From NCBI RefSeq assembly GCF_003605125.1, contig NZ_QPQT01000008.1:124001-188000 (forward strand): a stretch of DNA of 64,000 bases, given 5' to 3'. The notes below the pieces were generated by a model, which ran no database searches, was not told where the DNA came from, and was given only the letters and a program-made list of their open reading frames with translations. Positions 22,848 to 32,415 of the stretch are shown here, piece after piece; position 1 is the first letter of the stretch; every line of letters begins with the position of its first letter. The position numbers and the translations under genes are program-made. The DNA comes from Shewanella algidipiscicola (lineage in GTDB: Bacteria; Pseudomonadota; Gammaproteobacteria; Enterobacterales; Shewanellaceae).

Positions 22848-23768
22848 GTGAAATCATCGAGCCAAGCCTATTTGTATGCCATAGGGGCCGTACTATTATG
22901 GTCGACCGTCGCCACCGCATTTAAATTAGCCTTAAGCCACTTTACGCCGTTGCAATTGGTGTTTATTGCCGTCTCCAGCTCCATTGTGGCACTGACGATT
23001 ATCTTATTAATTATGGGCAAGCTTCACCTAATTCAACGCCAATGGATGAGCCGCCCTTGGTTTTATCTACAAAGTGGGCTGCTCAATCCGTTTCTCTATT
23101 ATTTAGTGCTGTTTAAGGCCTATGATCTGTTACCGGCGCAGCAAGCGCTGTCGCTCAATTACACTTGGGCCATTTTGCTACCGCTATTATCTGTGCCACT
23201 GCTCAAACAAAAGCTACGCAAAAGCGATCTCACCGCGGCGCTTATCGCCTATCTTGGGGTGTTCATCATCGCAACAGACGGCCATATTACCGATATCCAC
23301 TTTGATAGCGCAGCTGGGGTCATGCTCGCATTGACCAGCACAGTACTCTGGTGCCTTTATTGGATAATCAACACCAAAGACAGTGGCGACCCAGTGGTTA
23401 GCCTGCTACTCAGCTTCTTAATGGGCTTGCCCTTTATTGTCGTCACTCTGCTACTGACAGAATCGCTGCCCACCTGGAACACCAACGCCTTTGGCGCTGC
23501 GGTTTATGTGGGATTATTTGAGATGGGGGTCACTTTTGTGCTGTGGTTAGTGGCTCTGAAAAAAGCCGATCGCACTGCCAGCATGAGCACACTAGTGTTT
23601 ATCACACCAGTATTATCTGTAGGCTTTATCGCTTGGATATTACAAGAAACCATAACCCGCTCGACCTTCATCGGCCTTGGATTAATTTTATCGGCATTGG
23701 CACTGCAGCAACTGCTACCACAGCTAAAACGCCGCCCGCCCAAGGCGCCCGTTTCACCTGGGTTATAA
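22848..23768 (+). CDS. EamA/DMT-family membrane transporter
   Basis: Predicted inner-membrane exporter of the drug/metabolite transporter superfamily; substrate unknown. The 306 residues contain ten hydrophobic segments arranged as two EamA halves (first starting AIGAVLLWSTVATAFKLAL, second from about residue 155 with LTSTVLWCLYWIINT). The basic tail is QLKRRPPKAPVSPGL. The start is GTG. It is divergent from dnaK and convergent with proBA. The protein could export amino acids or small metabolites, but nothing in the sequence decides this. Confidence 0.88.
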   Translation: MKSSSQAYLYAIGAVLLWSTVATAFKLALSHFTPLQLVFIAVSSSIVALTIILLIMGKLHLIQRQWMSRPWFYLQSGLLNPFLYYLVLFKAYDLLPAQQALSLNYTWAILLPLLSVPLLKQKLRKSDLTAALIAYLGVFIIATDGHITDIHFDSAAGVMLALTSTVLWCLYWIINTKDSGDPVVSLLLSFLMGLPFIVVTLLLTESLPTWNTNAFGAAVYVGLFEMGVTFVLWLVALKKADRTASMSTLVFITPVLSVGFIAWILQETITRSTFIGLGLILSALALQQLLPQLKRRPPKAPVSPGL

Positions 23769-23876
23769 CAGGCGCTTCCCCCGTCGAAGCTATCTATTAG
23801 CCATTTAAATCAGCTTGTTAAGCTTGATTTAAGTGCTTGTACTAAGCTCCCATCAGCAAAGCGTCGAAACATAAAA

Positions 23877-23912
23877 AAAGAGAAAGCAATTTAGGGTAAC
23901 TGCTTTCTCTTT
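23877..23912. terminator. Terminator between EamA transporter and proA
   Basis: A 12-bp stem AAAGAGAAAGCA/TGCTTTCTCTTT around a 12-nt loop, preceded by A-rich and followed by T-rich bases. It can serve the plus-strand EamA gene and the minus-strand proBA operon. Confidence 0.75.
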
Positions 23913-23981
23913 AAGCTGCGTTAATTTTACAGGCTTTGACTTTGTAGTGGTCAACGGCACTTAGGTCAACGGTCAACGCCA

Positions 23982-25256
23982 TTAGCGACGGGCGGTATAC
24001 TCTCCAACCCCAATCCACTTATACGTGGTTAAGGCTTCAAGCCCCATAGGGCCACGCGCATGCAATTTCTGCGTCGACACCGCCACCTCGGCGCCAAGGC
24101 CAAATTGGCCACCATCGGTAAAGCGCGTACTCGCATTCACGTATACCGCTGAGGCGTCGACCTGATTAACAAAGTAGGCCGCAGCGTGGATATTGTCAGT
24201 TAATATTCCCTCCGAGTGGCCACTAGAATATTGACGAATATGGGCAATGGCGGCGTCAATATCATCGACCACCTTAATACCTAATGTGAGTGCCAACCAC
24301 TCCTGAGCATAGCTCTCCTCAGTGGCATCATGTATATCAACCGCAAAGCCATCAGCCAAGGCTTTGGCCTGTGGACAGGCATAAAAGCTCACGCCTAAGT
24401 CAGCCAATTGACGATACAATTTAGGCAGTAACTGGGCGGCAATGTCTCGATGCACTAACGCGGTATCCAGTGCATTACACACAGTTGGACGCTGCACCTT
24501 GGCGTTGGCAATCACCGCTATCGCTTTATCGATGTCGACCTCTTTATCGGCATACAGATGGCAAATGCCGATCCCGCCCAATATCACCGGGATAGTCGCT
24601 TGCTCGGCGCATAAGCGCTGCAGATGTTGGCCGCCACGGGGCACTATCATGTCGATGTAACGGTCGAGCTTTAATAGCCCTGTCACTAAGGCGCGATCGG
24701 CACTTTGGATCAACTGCACCGCATCGGCAGGTAAACCTTGCGCGGTTATGGCCTCACGAATCGCATCACTGAGCGCCACATTCGACTGCAAGGTTTCCTT
24801 GCCACCGCGTAAAATGACCGCATTGCCTGTCTTGAGGGCCAGCACCGCAATATCGACGGTGACATTTGGCCGCGCCTCGTAAATCACCCCAACGACCCCT
24901 AATGGCACACGGCGACGCGACAAACGCAGCCCGTTATCGAGCAACTGACTTTCTAACTCGGTCCCCACAGGATCGGCAAGGCGTATCACATTGTCGATAT
25001 CGGCAATGACATTATTAAGCCGGGCCTTATCGAGCAGCAAACGATCGATCATCGCATCGCTCAGACCGCTTGCGCGCGCATTAACCACATCCTGCCGATT
25101 AGCCGCGAGAATGGTGTCACTATGGGCGGTCAATGTGGCGGCGATGGCGCTTAATAGCTGTTGTTTCTGCTCGCCACTGAGATTAGCCAGTGCATAGCTT
25201 GCCTGTTTTGCTTGCTGACCCAGTGCCTGCAAATAGGCTTGATGATGTTCGAACAC
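23982..25256 (-). CDS. proA: Gamma-glutamyl phosphate reductase (GTG start)
   Basis: Second enzyme of proline synthesis, reducing glutamyl 5-phosphate to the semialdehyde. The 424-residue aldehyde-dehydrogenase fold has the family segments [19 protein letters not shown] and [15 protein letters not shown]. The catalytic Cys is in [14 protein letters not shown], and the C-terminal motif is [18 protein letters not shown]. The frame extends five codons upstream to a TTG, but that stretch contains the ribosome site itself (GAGGAG). GTG at 25254-25256 is therefore the better start. It follows proB by 53 bases. Confidence 0.97.
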   Translation of the reverse strand: MFEHHQAYLQALGQQAKQASYALANLSGEQKQQLLSAIAATLTAHSDTILAANRQDVVNARASGLSDAMIDRLLLDKARLNNVIADIDNVIRLADPVGTELESQLLDNGLRLSRRRVPLGVVGVIYEARPNVTVDIAVLALKTGNAVILRGGKETLQSNVALSDAIREAITAQGLPADAVQLIQSADRALVTGLLKLDRYIDMIVPRGGQHLQRLCAEQATIPVILGGIGICHLYADKEVDIDKAIAVIANAKVQRPTVCNALDTALVHRDIAAQLLPKLYRQLADLGVSFYACPQAKALADGFAVDIHDATEESYAQEWLALTLGIKVVDDIDAAIAHIRQYSSGHSEGILTDNIHAAAYFVNQVDASAVYVNASTRFTDGGQFGLGAEVAVSTQKLHARGPMGLEALTTYKWIGVGEYTARR

Positions 25257-25309
25257 ACCCTTACTCCTCAAGTTATCTCAGCTGTTATTGATATTAATAT
25301 GGCGTACCT

Positions 25310-26428
25310 TTACAGCACCACCATATCGTTACGATGCACAACGGCAGCGCCATAATCGTAGCCAAGGATAGAATCAATTTCCTCAGAGTGTCTGCCGGCA
25401 ATGGCCAGCAGATCCTTGGCGCTGTAACGACTCATACCCCGCGCATATTCACGCCCCACTTCGTCCACCAGCTGCAAGGTCGCGCCACGTTCAAATTGAC
25501 CACTAACACTGACAATGCCTTTTGACAGTAAACTACGCCCTTTTTGGGTGACGGCCACAATCGCGCCACTGTCGAGCACTAATTTTCCCTTAGTGGCAGG
25601 CCCAGCTAAGATCCATTGTTTACGGCTTTCAAGTGGGTTTTCTAGCGCGGTAAAGTGCGTTCCGACCGCCTCTTTACAGACCGCATCTTGGATAACCCTT
25701 GGTCTGTGCCCTGACGCGATGACCACTTCAATACCGGCGCGGCGCGCAATATCGGCGGCCTGCAACTTGGTCGCCATGCCGCCCGTTCCTAAACCAGACA
25801 CGGCTCCGCCTGCAAGCCGACGTAAACTGTCATCAATATTAACCACCTGTTTAATCAACTTGGCATCAGGATTAGCGCGAGGATCGGCATCGAACAACCC
25901 TTTTTGGTCGGTTAATAAAATCAAAAGATCAGCATCACACAATAGCGCCGCCCGAGCCGATAAATTATCGTTATCGCCCACTTTTATCTCGTTGGTCGCC
26001 ACCGCATCATTTTCATTAATGATAGGAATGATGCCATTGGCTAATAATGCATTAAGCGAGTCTCTGGCATTGAGATAGCGTTCTCTGTCATGCAGATCGG
26101 CGCGGGTCAGCAACATCTGCCCGACATGCAACCCATAAATACTAAACAGTTGTGACCACGCCAGAATAAGTTGTCCCTGCCCCACTGCGGCCAATAGTTG
26201 CTTATTGGCCACTGTATCGGGCAGGCTGGGGTAACCTAAATGTTCGCGCCCAGCGGCTATGGCACCCGAAGTACACAATACCACTTCAACGCCTGACTTC
26301 ATTAAGCTTGCCATCTGGCGTGCCAGCTCAACCATATGTGCCTTATCTAACTGTCTAGAGCCAGATGTCAGCACACTGGTACCCAATTTCACCACCACAC
26401 GGCGGTAACCAATCTCACTTAAGTTCAT
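25310..26428 (-). CDS. proB: Glutamate 5-kinase
   Basis: First and feedback-regulated enzyme of proline synthesis, phosphorylating glutamate. The 372 residues hold an amino-acid-kinase domain ([56 protein letters not shown]). A C-terminal PUA domain begins near residue 275 ([20 protein letters not shown]). The ATG at 26426-26428 ([10 protein letters not shown]) gives the family start; a longer in-frame ATG 14 codons upstream is less likely. It forms an operon with proA. Confidence 0.97.
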   Translation of the reverse strand: MNLSEIGYRRVVVKLGTSVLTSGSRQLDKAHMVELARQMASLMKSGVEVVLCTSGAIAAGREHLGYPSLPDTVANKQLLAAVGQGQLILAWSQLFSIYGLHVGQMLLTRADLHDRERYLNARDSLNALLANGIIPIINENDAVATNEIKVGDNDNLSARAALLCDADLLILLTDQKGLFDADPRANPDAKLIKQVVNIDDSLRRLAGGAVSGLGTGGMATKLQAADIARRAGIEVVIASGHRPRVIQDAVCKEAVGTHFTALENPLESRKQWILAGPATKGKLVLDSGAIVAVTQKGRSLLSKGIVSVSGQFERGATLQLVDEVGREYARGMSRYSAKDLLAIAGRHSEEIDSILGYDYGAAVVHRNDMVVL

Positions 26429-26550
26429 TTTTATAGGGGAAGAAAAAACCGAAGTTAAGGTTATACCCAATCCCTTGCAAAAATGGTAGTGAACAAGATA
26501 AAAGTTTAGCGCTATATCGACATGGATAAATTAGCCCCAATAACCCAATA

Positions 26551-26575
26551 AAAAGAGCCATACTGTGTATGACCC
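26551..26575 (-). terminator. Terminator downstream of the purine permease
   Basis: GGGTCATAC/GTATGGCTC stem (one G-T pair) with a 3-nt loop, followed on the minus strand by TTTTTATT. It lies about 90 bases after the permease stop. Confidence 0.65.
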
Positions 26576-26666
26576 TTAATGACATTGCGGTAAATAAGCG
26601 AGTTAACCTATCACCATTGCGTGCTTAAATGCCGTTAAATAACACCCACGCCATTAATAGCTAACA

Positions 26667-27956
26667 TTAGCCGTAGATAAACTTAGCTAAAAATAGAACG
26701 GCTAATACCGCCACCCCTAAGCTCAAATCTTTATAACGACCACTCAATAACTTAATCGCCGCATAGGCAACAAACCCCATGGCTATCCCCGTTGCAATCG
26801 AGAAAGTCAGCGGCATTAAGATACATACCACCACTACAGGAGCCGCTTCGGTTAAGTCATCCCAATCAACATGCATTAGGCCCGACATCATTAAGATAGC
26901 CACATAAAACAAAGTGCCTGCGGTGGCGTAGGCTGGCACCATACCGGCCAGCGGCGAAATAAACAGCGATAATAAAAACAGTATCCCAACCACCACGGCG
27001 GTGAGTCCAGTGCGGCCACCGGCACTGACACCTGCGGTACTTTCAATGTAACTTGTGGTTGTTGAGGTGCCTAACATGGCACCAGCAATGGTCGCTGTGC
27101 TGTCGGCAGTCAGCGCGCGGTTCAATCTAGGCAAGCGGCCTTTATCATCCAGAAACCCACCACGATGAGCAACAGCCACTAAGGTGCCAGAGGTATCGAA
27201 CAGATCGACAAACAATAAGGCAAATACCACCGAGAGCATGCTTATCTCTAGGACACTAGAGAGGTCCATTTTCATAAAGGTCGGTGCAATAGAAGGTGGC
27301 ATCGCCATCAGGCCATTATATTGCACATCGCCAAATAATACGCCCAGCACGGTAATAGCCAGAATACTGACGATAACGGCCGATTTCATGCCGTGATGCA
27401 CCATGGCGATGATAAGAAAAAAGCCCAGCACCGCCATCACAGCTGGAAATGCCGTCATATCCCCCATACTGACCAAGGTCGCGGGGTTCGCCACCACAAT
27501 ACCGGCACTCTTTAGCCCAATTAACGCCAAAAACAGGCCTATGCCCGCCGCAATACCTAAACGTAGCGACATAGGAATACTGTTAACAATCCACTCGCGA
27601 ATTTTGACTAAAGATAACACCAGAAAACAGACCCCAGACAGGAACACTGCACCTAGTGCTGTTTCCCAGCTGTAACCCATTTCACCGACAACTGTGTAGG
27701 TAAAAAAGGCATTGAGTCCCATGCCAGGTGCTAATGCGATAGGGTAATTAGCCACTATGCCCATAATTAAACAGCCAATGGCGGCCGCAAGACAGGTGGC
27801 CACAAATACTGCGCCGTGATCCATCCCTGCATCGGCAAGCATCATAGGGTTAACGAAAATGATGTAGGCCATGGTTAAAAAAGTGGTTAATCCGGCCACC
27901 ACTTCTTGCTTCAAACTGGTTTGATGTGCTTTTAATTTGAATAGTTTTTCTAACAT
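26667..27956 (-). CDS. NCS2/AzgA-type purine (guanine/hypoxanthine/adenine) permease
   Basis: Inner-membrane purine:cation symporter. The 429 residues contain 12-14 hydrophobic segments. Family signatures include TTFLTMAYIIFVNPMMLADAG, ALAPGMGLNAFFTYTVV, FVDLFDTSGTLV and the STAGVSAGGRTGLTAV segment. The frame runs 30 codons further upstream without family resemblance. ATG at 27954-27956 (MLEKLFKLKAHQTSLKQEVV) fits and has an AAGGA element. Which purine is carried cannot be read from the sequence. Its promoter region separates it from the orphan transcription unit upstream. Confidence 0.93.
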   Translation of the reverse strand: MLEKLFKLKAHQTSLKQEVVAGLTTFLTMAYIIFVNPMMLADAGMDHGAVFVATCLAAAIGCLIMGIVANYPIALAPGMGLNAFFTYTVVGEMGYSWETALGAVFLSGVCFLVLSLVKIREWIVNSIPMSLRLGIAAGIGLFLALIGLKSAGIVVANPATLVSMGDMTAFPAVMAVLGFFLIIAMVHHGMKSAVIVSILAITVLGVLFGDVQYNGLMAMPPSIAPTFMKMDLSSVLEISMLSVVFALLFVDLFDTSGTLVAVAHRGGFLDDKGRLPRLNRALTADSTATIAGAMLGTSTTTSYIESTAGVSAGGRTGLTAVVVGILFLLSLFISPLAGMVPAYATAGTLFYVAILMMSGLMHVDWDDLTEAAPVVVVCILMPLTFSIATGIAMGFVAYAAIKLLSGRYKDLSLGVAVLAVLFLAKFIYG

Positions 27957-28032
27957 GGAACAAGGTTCCTTGAATAGTAAGTCATTGTATAGGGTAGTAA
28001 TATCACTCAGTTTACTGGGATATCGCGCGCCG

Positions 28033-28038
28033 ATTATA
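28033..28038 (-). promoter_or_regulatory. Candidate -10 box for the purine permease
   Basis: A perfect TATAAT on the minus strand about 80 bases upstream of the permease start. The nearest good -35 (TTGACT) is 21 bases away, so a weak -35 or an activator is implied. No PurR-like operator was recognised. Confidence 0.4.
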
Positions 28039-28100
28039 CTCGACAACGCCCTTAATAACAGTCAATCAGAGGCAAGGATGCAGAACACTGAATTTTAGGT

Positions 28101-28127
28101 AAAAAAAAGCCTGCTCAAAGAGCAGGC
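28101..28127 (-). terminator. Strong terminator of the orphan transcription unit
   Basis: Perfect 8-bp GC-rich stem GCCTGCTC/GAGCAGGC with a 3-nt loop, followed on the minus strand by T8. Confidence 0.92.
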
Positions 28128-28321
28128 AAGACATGTATCAAGTGTTCCTAACGGAAAGAGTTACCGCGCTAGCGGATGACACTGGCATATCATTCATGGG
28201 TCAATACGAACAATATACAACTTGAGTCTAAAATTCCCCAACATTGGGGTAAGGTTGATGGATGATGCAACTACTTGCTATCAAATGAACTAGGTTCAAT
28301 TGATAAAGGGGTAGTTAACCC

Positions 28322-28414
28322 TTAAAGGGACATAGCAAACAATCCGCCACGCAGAGCATCAGTGTTAAACCAAGTATTCTGCCAATAAACGTATTGCATT
28401 CCTGTATAAGACAT
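28322..28414 (-). CDS. Small ORF, 30 residues, in the orphan transcript
   Basis: Not recognised. The ATG at 28412-28414 follows TTAGGAG with an 8-base spacer, a strong ribosome site, and the frame ends TAA at 28322-28324. The peptide begins MSYTGMQYVYWQNTW and continues FNTDALRGGLFAMSL. It is aromatic-rich (three Tyr, two Trp, two Phe) with no clear membrane helix. The core W-F-N-x-D at residues 15-19 coincides with the W-F-N-I-D core of the E. coli TnaC arrest peptide. The TnaC terminal proline is absent and no tryptophanase gene is nearby, so this may be chance. It may be a functional small protein or a leader peptide. Confidence 0.6.
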   Translation of the reverse strand: MSYTGMQYVYWQNTWFNTDALRGGLFAMSL

Positions 28415-28569
28415 AGTCAAAACTCCTAACAAAGTTGAATAAATGAAACTTGATATTAGTCGCTCAAATAGGGCGATATACCGCAGAGTCAACTTGTCGC
28501 TCGGTTCCTTGGAGAATTATCCATCCTGGATAGACTTATGTTGGATGGCCTATGCCAACCAACGAGGCT

Positions 28570-28599
28570 ATTATAGCCAAAAGCGTAATTTTATTACAA
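28570..28599 (-). promoter_or_regulatory. Promoter of the orphan transcription unit
   Basis: Minus-strand TTGTAA (28594-28599), an 18-base spacer and a perfect TATAAT (28570-28575). A start near 28563 falls at the base of the first leader hairpin. The ~300 bases from here to 28899 carry a few inverted repeats but no gene that I recognise. Confidence 0.75.
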
Positions 28600-28899
28600 C
28601 CCCTTAGGGCGATTTTTTGTAAAAAAGGCTAATTTTGTAGTTTTAATACAACAAAGCAACTTTGGCGGCGCATTAAGATCACACTTTCTGGCATTTTTTG
28701 AACTAAAAGCGACAAGAGGCCAGCTTAAGCCAGCCTCCGCCATATAAGCTGGCTTAGCATAAAAAATGCCGGCTCATTCGACACACAAGATCAATGTTCC
28801 TCTGCTATTGCGCCAGTTACCCGACTCGGCCCAATTTCCCGCCCCTGCGTCAATCGACGCCCACATCAAGTGGGCGCGAGTGCCATTGTCGCAAACACA

Positions 28900-30438
28900 T
28901 TATTGATCGGCACACATATACTGAAACAGACTCACTAAAGGAGCCGCCGTCGGTTTACCATAAAGTGGCGAGCCTTCAGTGGCACTGCCTGCTATATCCA
29001 CATGGGTATAAGCCAGCGGCTTATCACTCTTTAAGCCGTGGGCTTCTAATCCTGAAGCTTTAAGTAAAAATGCAGCAGGGTATTGATGACCACGAGCCGT
29101 GACCGAAGAAGGCGCATTATTGGATGACACAATATCGGCCGCCGCAGAGGGATCGATAAGCATCTTATAATCTTCACGGCGCAGACGAGACACCTCGATA
29201 GGCTCAGCCCACACTTCACTCACCTCTTGCAACTGCTCCGCCACACGCTGCGAACGCGCCACAGCATTTTCAACCACTGCAGTATAATTGCCATAACAGC
29301 GCACCACATGCCCTGTTAGGGTTGCGACCGAAAACAGCTGCGGCGCCACCGCATTAGCAGCCTTAATACGTAGATGCGATAGGAGATCGGCCAAGACTAA
29401 ACGTCCTTCGGCATCGGTATTACCGATGCGCACGCGCGCGCCCGCATGACTACTGATGATCTCATCGGTAACAAAGGCTTCACTACCAATACTGTTACGC
29501 ACCAACCCAAGCTCGGCAACAACCCTAATCCCCTTTGGCTTGAGTATCGCCAAGGTTTTCATCAATCCGGCAATGGCAGCAGCCCCGCCTTTGTCACGGC
29601 TCATGCCCGCCATGCCGCCACCGACCTTAATATCGGCGCCACCAGTGTCGTACACCACCCCTTTACCGGCAAAAAAGTAACTGCGGGTGATTTCATCATC
29701 GGCACAATATTCCACCTTAACGACCCTAGGTTGATGGCGCGATACCGCAAAAGAGGAGCGCCCAACGGCGCTCAGCAGAGGATAATCACGCTCAAGCACA
29801 TCCCGGTCTTCAATTACGCTCACGCTTAAACCCGAATCTTGATACGCCTCGAGGCAATACTGTGCAAACGCGGGAGCCGACATCCGCTCGGGCTCGGTAC
29901 CGCAAAGATCTCGCGCAAGATGGCGCCCAGCTTCGATGGCATTAAGTACCTTGGCCTGCACATCACTAACCAATAAACCAATAGTGTCGATACCATAGGT
30001 GAGTGCTACCGCTTCACGCAGCTCTAATGCTTGCCATAGCTCTTGGCCACAAGCCAAAGCCGCAACAGATAATGATTGACGATATTGGGGGGCGTTACTC
30101 GGTGAAATAATCAATAGTGGCTTACGAGCCCCTGCATCTTTAGCCAGCGCGATGCCTTGACGGGCAGCATCGGCATAAATACGCACATCTTCAACATCCT
30201 TGTCATGCCCCAGTACTGGCGCGACAATTAAACGCCCGCCAGCCAAACCGGGCGCAAATAATAAGGTAGCACTACGCCCTACTCGCGCATCGACCTTAGC
30301 GCCATGGCGGGCCAGTAAACTGATTTCGTCGATACCGATAGCATCGATACTTGACGTTACCACGATCAGTGCATCCCAGCCTGCACCTTCAAAAATGGCA
30401 TCATTATCTTGTACATCAACAAACGTTATTGGATTCAT
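28900..30438 (-). CDS. M17-family leucyl aminopeptidase
   Basis: Two-metal cytosolic aminopeptidase releasing N-terminal residues. The 512 residues have the C-terminal catalytic domain with KGVVYDTGGADIKVGGGMAG, the SRDKGGAAAI segment and the M17 signature NTDAEGRLVLADLL. The N-terminal domain is divergent. GKGVVYDTGG replaces the usual GKGITFDSGG, so this is a divergent paralogue rather than PepA itself. Of two close ATGs, 30436-30438 has better spacing to AGGGA. It is divergent from pepD. Confidence 0.85.
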   Translation of the reverse strand: MNPITFVDVQDNDAIFEGAGWDALIVVTSSIDAIGIDEISLLARHGAKVDARVGRSATLLFAPGLAGGRLIVAPVLGHDKDVEDVRIYADAARQGIALAKDAGARKPLLIISPSNAPQYRQSLSVAALACGQELWQALELREAVALTYGIDTIGLLVSDVQAKVLNAIEAGRHLARDLCGTEPERMSAPAFAQYCLEAYQDSGLSVSVIEDRDVLERDYPLLSAVGRSSFAVSRHQPRVVKVEYCADDEITRSYFFAGKGVVYDTGGADIKVGGGMAGMSRDKGGAAAIAGLMKTLAILKPKGIRVVAELGLVRNSIGSEAFVTDEIISSHAGARVRIGNTDAEGRLVLADLLSHLRIKAANAVAPQLFSVATLTGHVVRCYGNYTAVVENAVARSQRVAEQLQEVSEVWAEPIEVSRLRREDYKMLIDPSAAADIVSSNNAPSSVTARGHQYPAAFLLKASGLEAHGLKSDKPLAYTHVDIAGSATEGSPLYGKPTAAPLVSLFQYMCADQ

Positions 30439-30695
30439 ATCCATTCCCTATGCTTGTGAACTCGATACCGCTCTGCGGCGGATCATCGCTGTCAAATTGT
30501 TGTGGCATTATTCACTTTATATAGCGATAAAGCCAAGTCAAATAAGAACTATTGTGAACCTATCTGGCAACTTTGTATGACAGATATCACAGGCAAAATC
30601 GACTTTAATCGACCCGAGTAAAATCACCCTATGGTAGACTGTGGCCAATTTTGACCTCAAAGACCTATATTAAAGAATGAAAGAGGAGTTTGTCC

Positions 30696-32156
30696 GTGAG
30701 CACATTAAGTCAATTGCAACCTCAAGCCTTGTGGCAGTGGTTTGAACAGATCTGCGCCATTCCCCACCCATCAAAGCATGAGCAAGCATTAAGTCAACAC
30801 ATTCAAAACTGGGCCAAAGACAAAGGGTTCAGCGTTGTCGAAGATAAAGTTGGCAACCTAATCATTAAGAAACCCGCCACACCAGGCATGGAAAACCGTA
30901 AAGTCGTCGCCCTGCAAGCCCATATCGATATGGTGCCGCAAAAAAATGCCGACAAAGAACATGATTTTGAAAACGATCCTATCGAAGCCTATGTCGACGG
31001 TGATTGGGTAAAAGCCAAGGGAACAACTTTAGGCTCAGACAACGGTATCGGCATGGCGTCGGCGCTGGCGGTTCTAGGCAGCGACGACATTGCTCACGGC
31101 CCATTAGAAGTGCTACTGACCATAGATGAAGAAGCAGGCATGACCGGCGCATTTGGATTAGAAGCGGGTTATCTTGATGCTGAGATCTTGATCAACACCG
31201 ACTCGGAGCAAGAGGGTGAGATCTACATGGGCTGCGCCGGTGGCGTTGATGCTCAAATCAGTGTGCCTATGGTATGGCAAGCGCCAGAGCCAACAAACGC
31301 AACCTATACCCTGTCGATATCGGGTCTCAAAGGCGGGCACTCAGGGGTAAACATTCATTTAGGCCGCGGCAATGCTAATAAGCTCCTCGCCCGCTTTTTA
31401 TTTAATCACGCCGATGAGTTAGCACTTGAACTGACAAACTTTACTGGCGGCTCGCTGCGTAATGCCATTCCTCGCGAGGCAAGCGTCAGCTTTATGCTGC
31501 CCAGTGAAAATGTGGCGCGCCTAAATGAGTTAATGCAAGCATTTACCCAACTCGTTCGTCAAGAGTTAGCCATCGCCGATCCAGATATGCAGTTAACCCT
31601 GCAAGAGGCTCCAGCCGCGAAACAGGTAATGAGTGAAGATGTGCAGCAAACGCTTATCGATCTGCTGCATGCATGCCCTAATGGCGTGATGCGCATGAGC
31701 GATGAGATAGCAGGTGTAACAGAAACCTCTTTAAACGTTGGCGTGATCTCAACCGAAGCAGAATTTGTCAATATTCTTTGCTTAATTCGCTCGCTTATCG
31801 ATTCTGGCCGTGAAGAAGTGGAAGGCAACCTAACAGCACTGAGCAACTTAGCGGGCGCAGAGGTGGAGTTTAGCGGTGCTTACCCCGGCTGGAAGCCAGA
31901 CAGCAGCTCCCCTGTGATGGCGATTGTCAAAGACACCTATGAAGCGATTTACCATAAAGAGCCAACCATTATGGTGATCCACGCAGGGCTTGAGTGTGGC
32001 TTGTTTAAGAAGCCTTATCCTGAGATGGATATGGTCTCCATTGGCCCCACCATCCGCTATCCTCACAGCCCAGATGAGATGGTATTGATTGAGACCGTCG
32101 AACAATACTGGAAACTGCTTCTAGCCGTACTCGAACGTATTCCAGCAAAAGCCTAA
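30696..32156 (+). CDS. pepD: Cytosol nonspecific dipeptidase (aminoacyl-histidine dipeptidase)
   Basis: M20-family zinc dipeptidase. The 486 residues carry VALQAHIDMVPQK (first metal His), TTLGSDNGIGMASA (bridging Asp), LTIDEEAGMTGAFGLEA (catalytic Glu pair), NTDSEQEGEIYMGCAGG and a C-terminal His in TIRYPHSPDE. GTG at 30696-30698 (M-STLSQLQPQ) follows GAGGAG. The in-frame TTG six bases earlier lies too close to it. It has its own terminator. Confidence 0.97.
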   Translation: MSTLSQLQPQALWQWFEQICAIPHPSKHEQALSQHIQNWAKDKGFSVVEDKVGNLIIKKPATPGMENRKVVALQAHIDMVPQKNADKEHDFENDPIEAYVDGDWVKAKGTTLGSDNGIGMASALAVLGSDDIAHGPLEVLLTIDEEAGMTGAFGLEAGYLDAEILINTDSEQEGEIYMGCAGGVDAQISVPMVWQAPEPTNATYTLSISGLKGGHSGVNIHLGRGNANKLLARFLFNHADELALELTNFTGGSLRNAIPREASVSFMLPSENVARLNELMQAFTQLVRQELAIADPDMQLTLQEAPAAKQVMSEDVQQTLIDLLHACPNGVMRMSDEIAGVTETSLNVGVISTEAEFVNILCLIRSLIDSGREEVEGNLTALSNLAGAEVEFSGAYPGWKPDSSSPVMAIVKDTYEAIYHKEPTIMVIHAGLECGLFKKPYPEMDMVSIGPTIRYPHSPDEMVLIETVEQYWKLLLAVLERIPAKA

Positions 32157-32170
32157 GCGGCGATTCATAA

Positions 32171-32206
32171 AAAAGGCGCCTATGAGTCATCATAGGCGCC
32201 TTTTTT
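32171..32206 (+). terminator. Terminator of pepD
   Basis: An 11-bp perfect stem GGCGCCTATGA/TCATAGGCGCC with a GTCA loop, flanked by an A-run and T6. It marks the end of the left conserved block. Confidence 0.93.
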
Positions 32207-32415
32207 GTCGGCAAAAATACATAACAATTTGTCAGCATATTGAATAAGTTTAAATAGCTTGCAGTAAACTCCCCCCCGAGAATTAACCACAATGAATGGC
32301 GCTTCTATAGGGAAGGTGTTTGTTTCTTCACATTCGATGCAAAAAGCTTGCTTGGGTTATATGACAAACGCCAAACCCTCAAAACTTAAATCTTTCTAAA
32401 ACTCGATAGCATTAA

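Larger units (their letters stand above)
28101..28563 (-). ncRNA. Unidentified ~460-nt transcript with folded leader and small ORF
   Basis: A complete transcription unit with no known match. The promoter at 28570-28599 places the start near 28563. The 5' leader folds at once into a stem with 9 paired bases per strand (GTTGG and TGGC with their complements, 28540-28563), then a TATCC/GGATA hairpin. A GAGCGAC heptamer occurs twice, about 45 bases apart. A 30-codon ORF with its own ribosome site follows (28322-28414), then ~200 bases of 3' sequence with further hairpins (CCCCAATGTTGGGG). It ends at a textbook terminator. It could be a small-protein mRNA, a dual-function sRNA, or a riboswitch/leader. 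It is not tmRNA, 6S, SRP or RNase P RNA by any motif I recognise. Confidence 0.6.

Noticed and set aside
28322..28414. TnaC leader peptide
   Set aside because: Only the W-F-N-x-D core agrees. The essential terminal proline is missing, a terminator follows, and no tryptophanase or permease of that type is downstream.
28450..28563. Known riboswitch (purine, yybP-ykoY, preQ1) in front of the permease
   Set aside because: The leader belongs to a separate terminated unit, and I could not match conserved core nucleotides of these classes.
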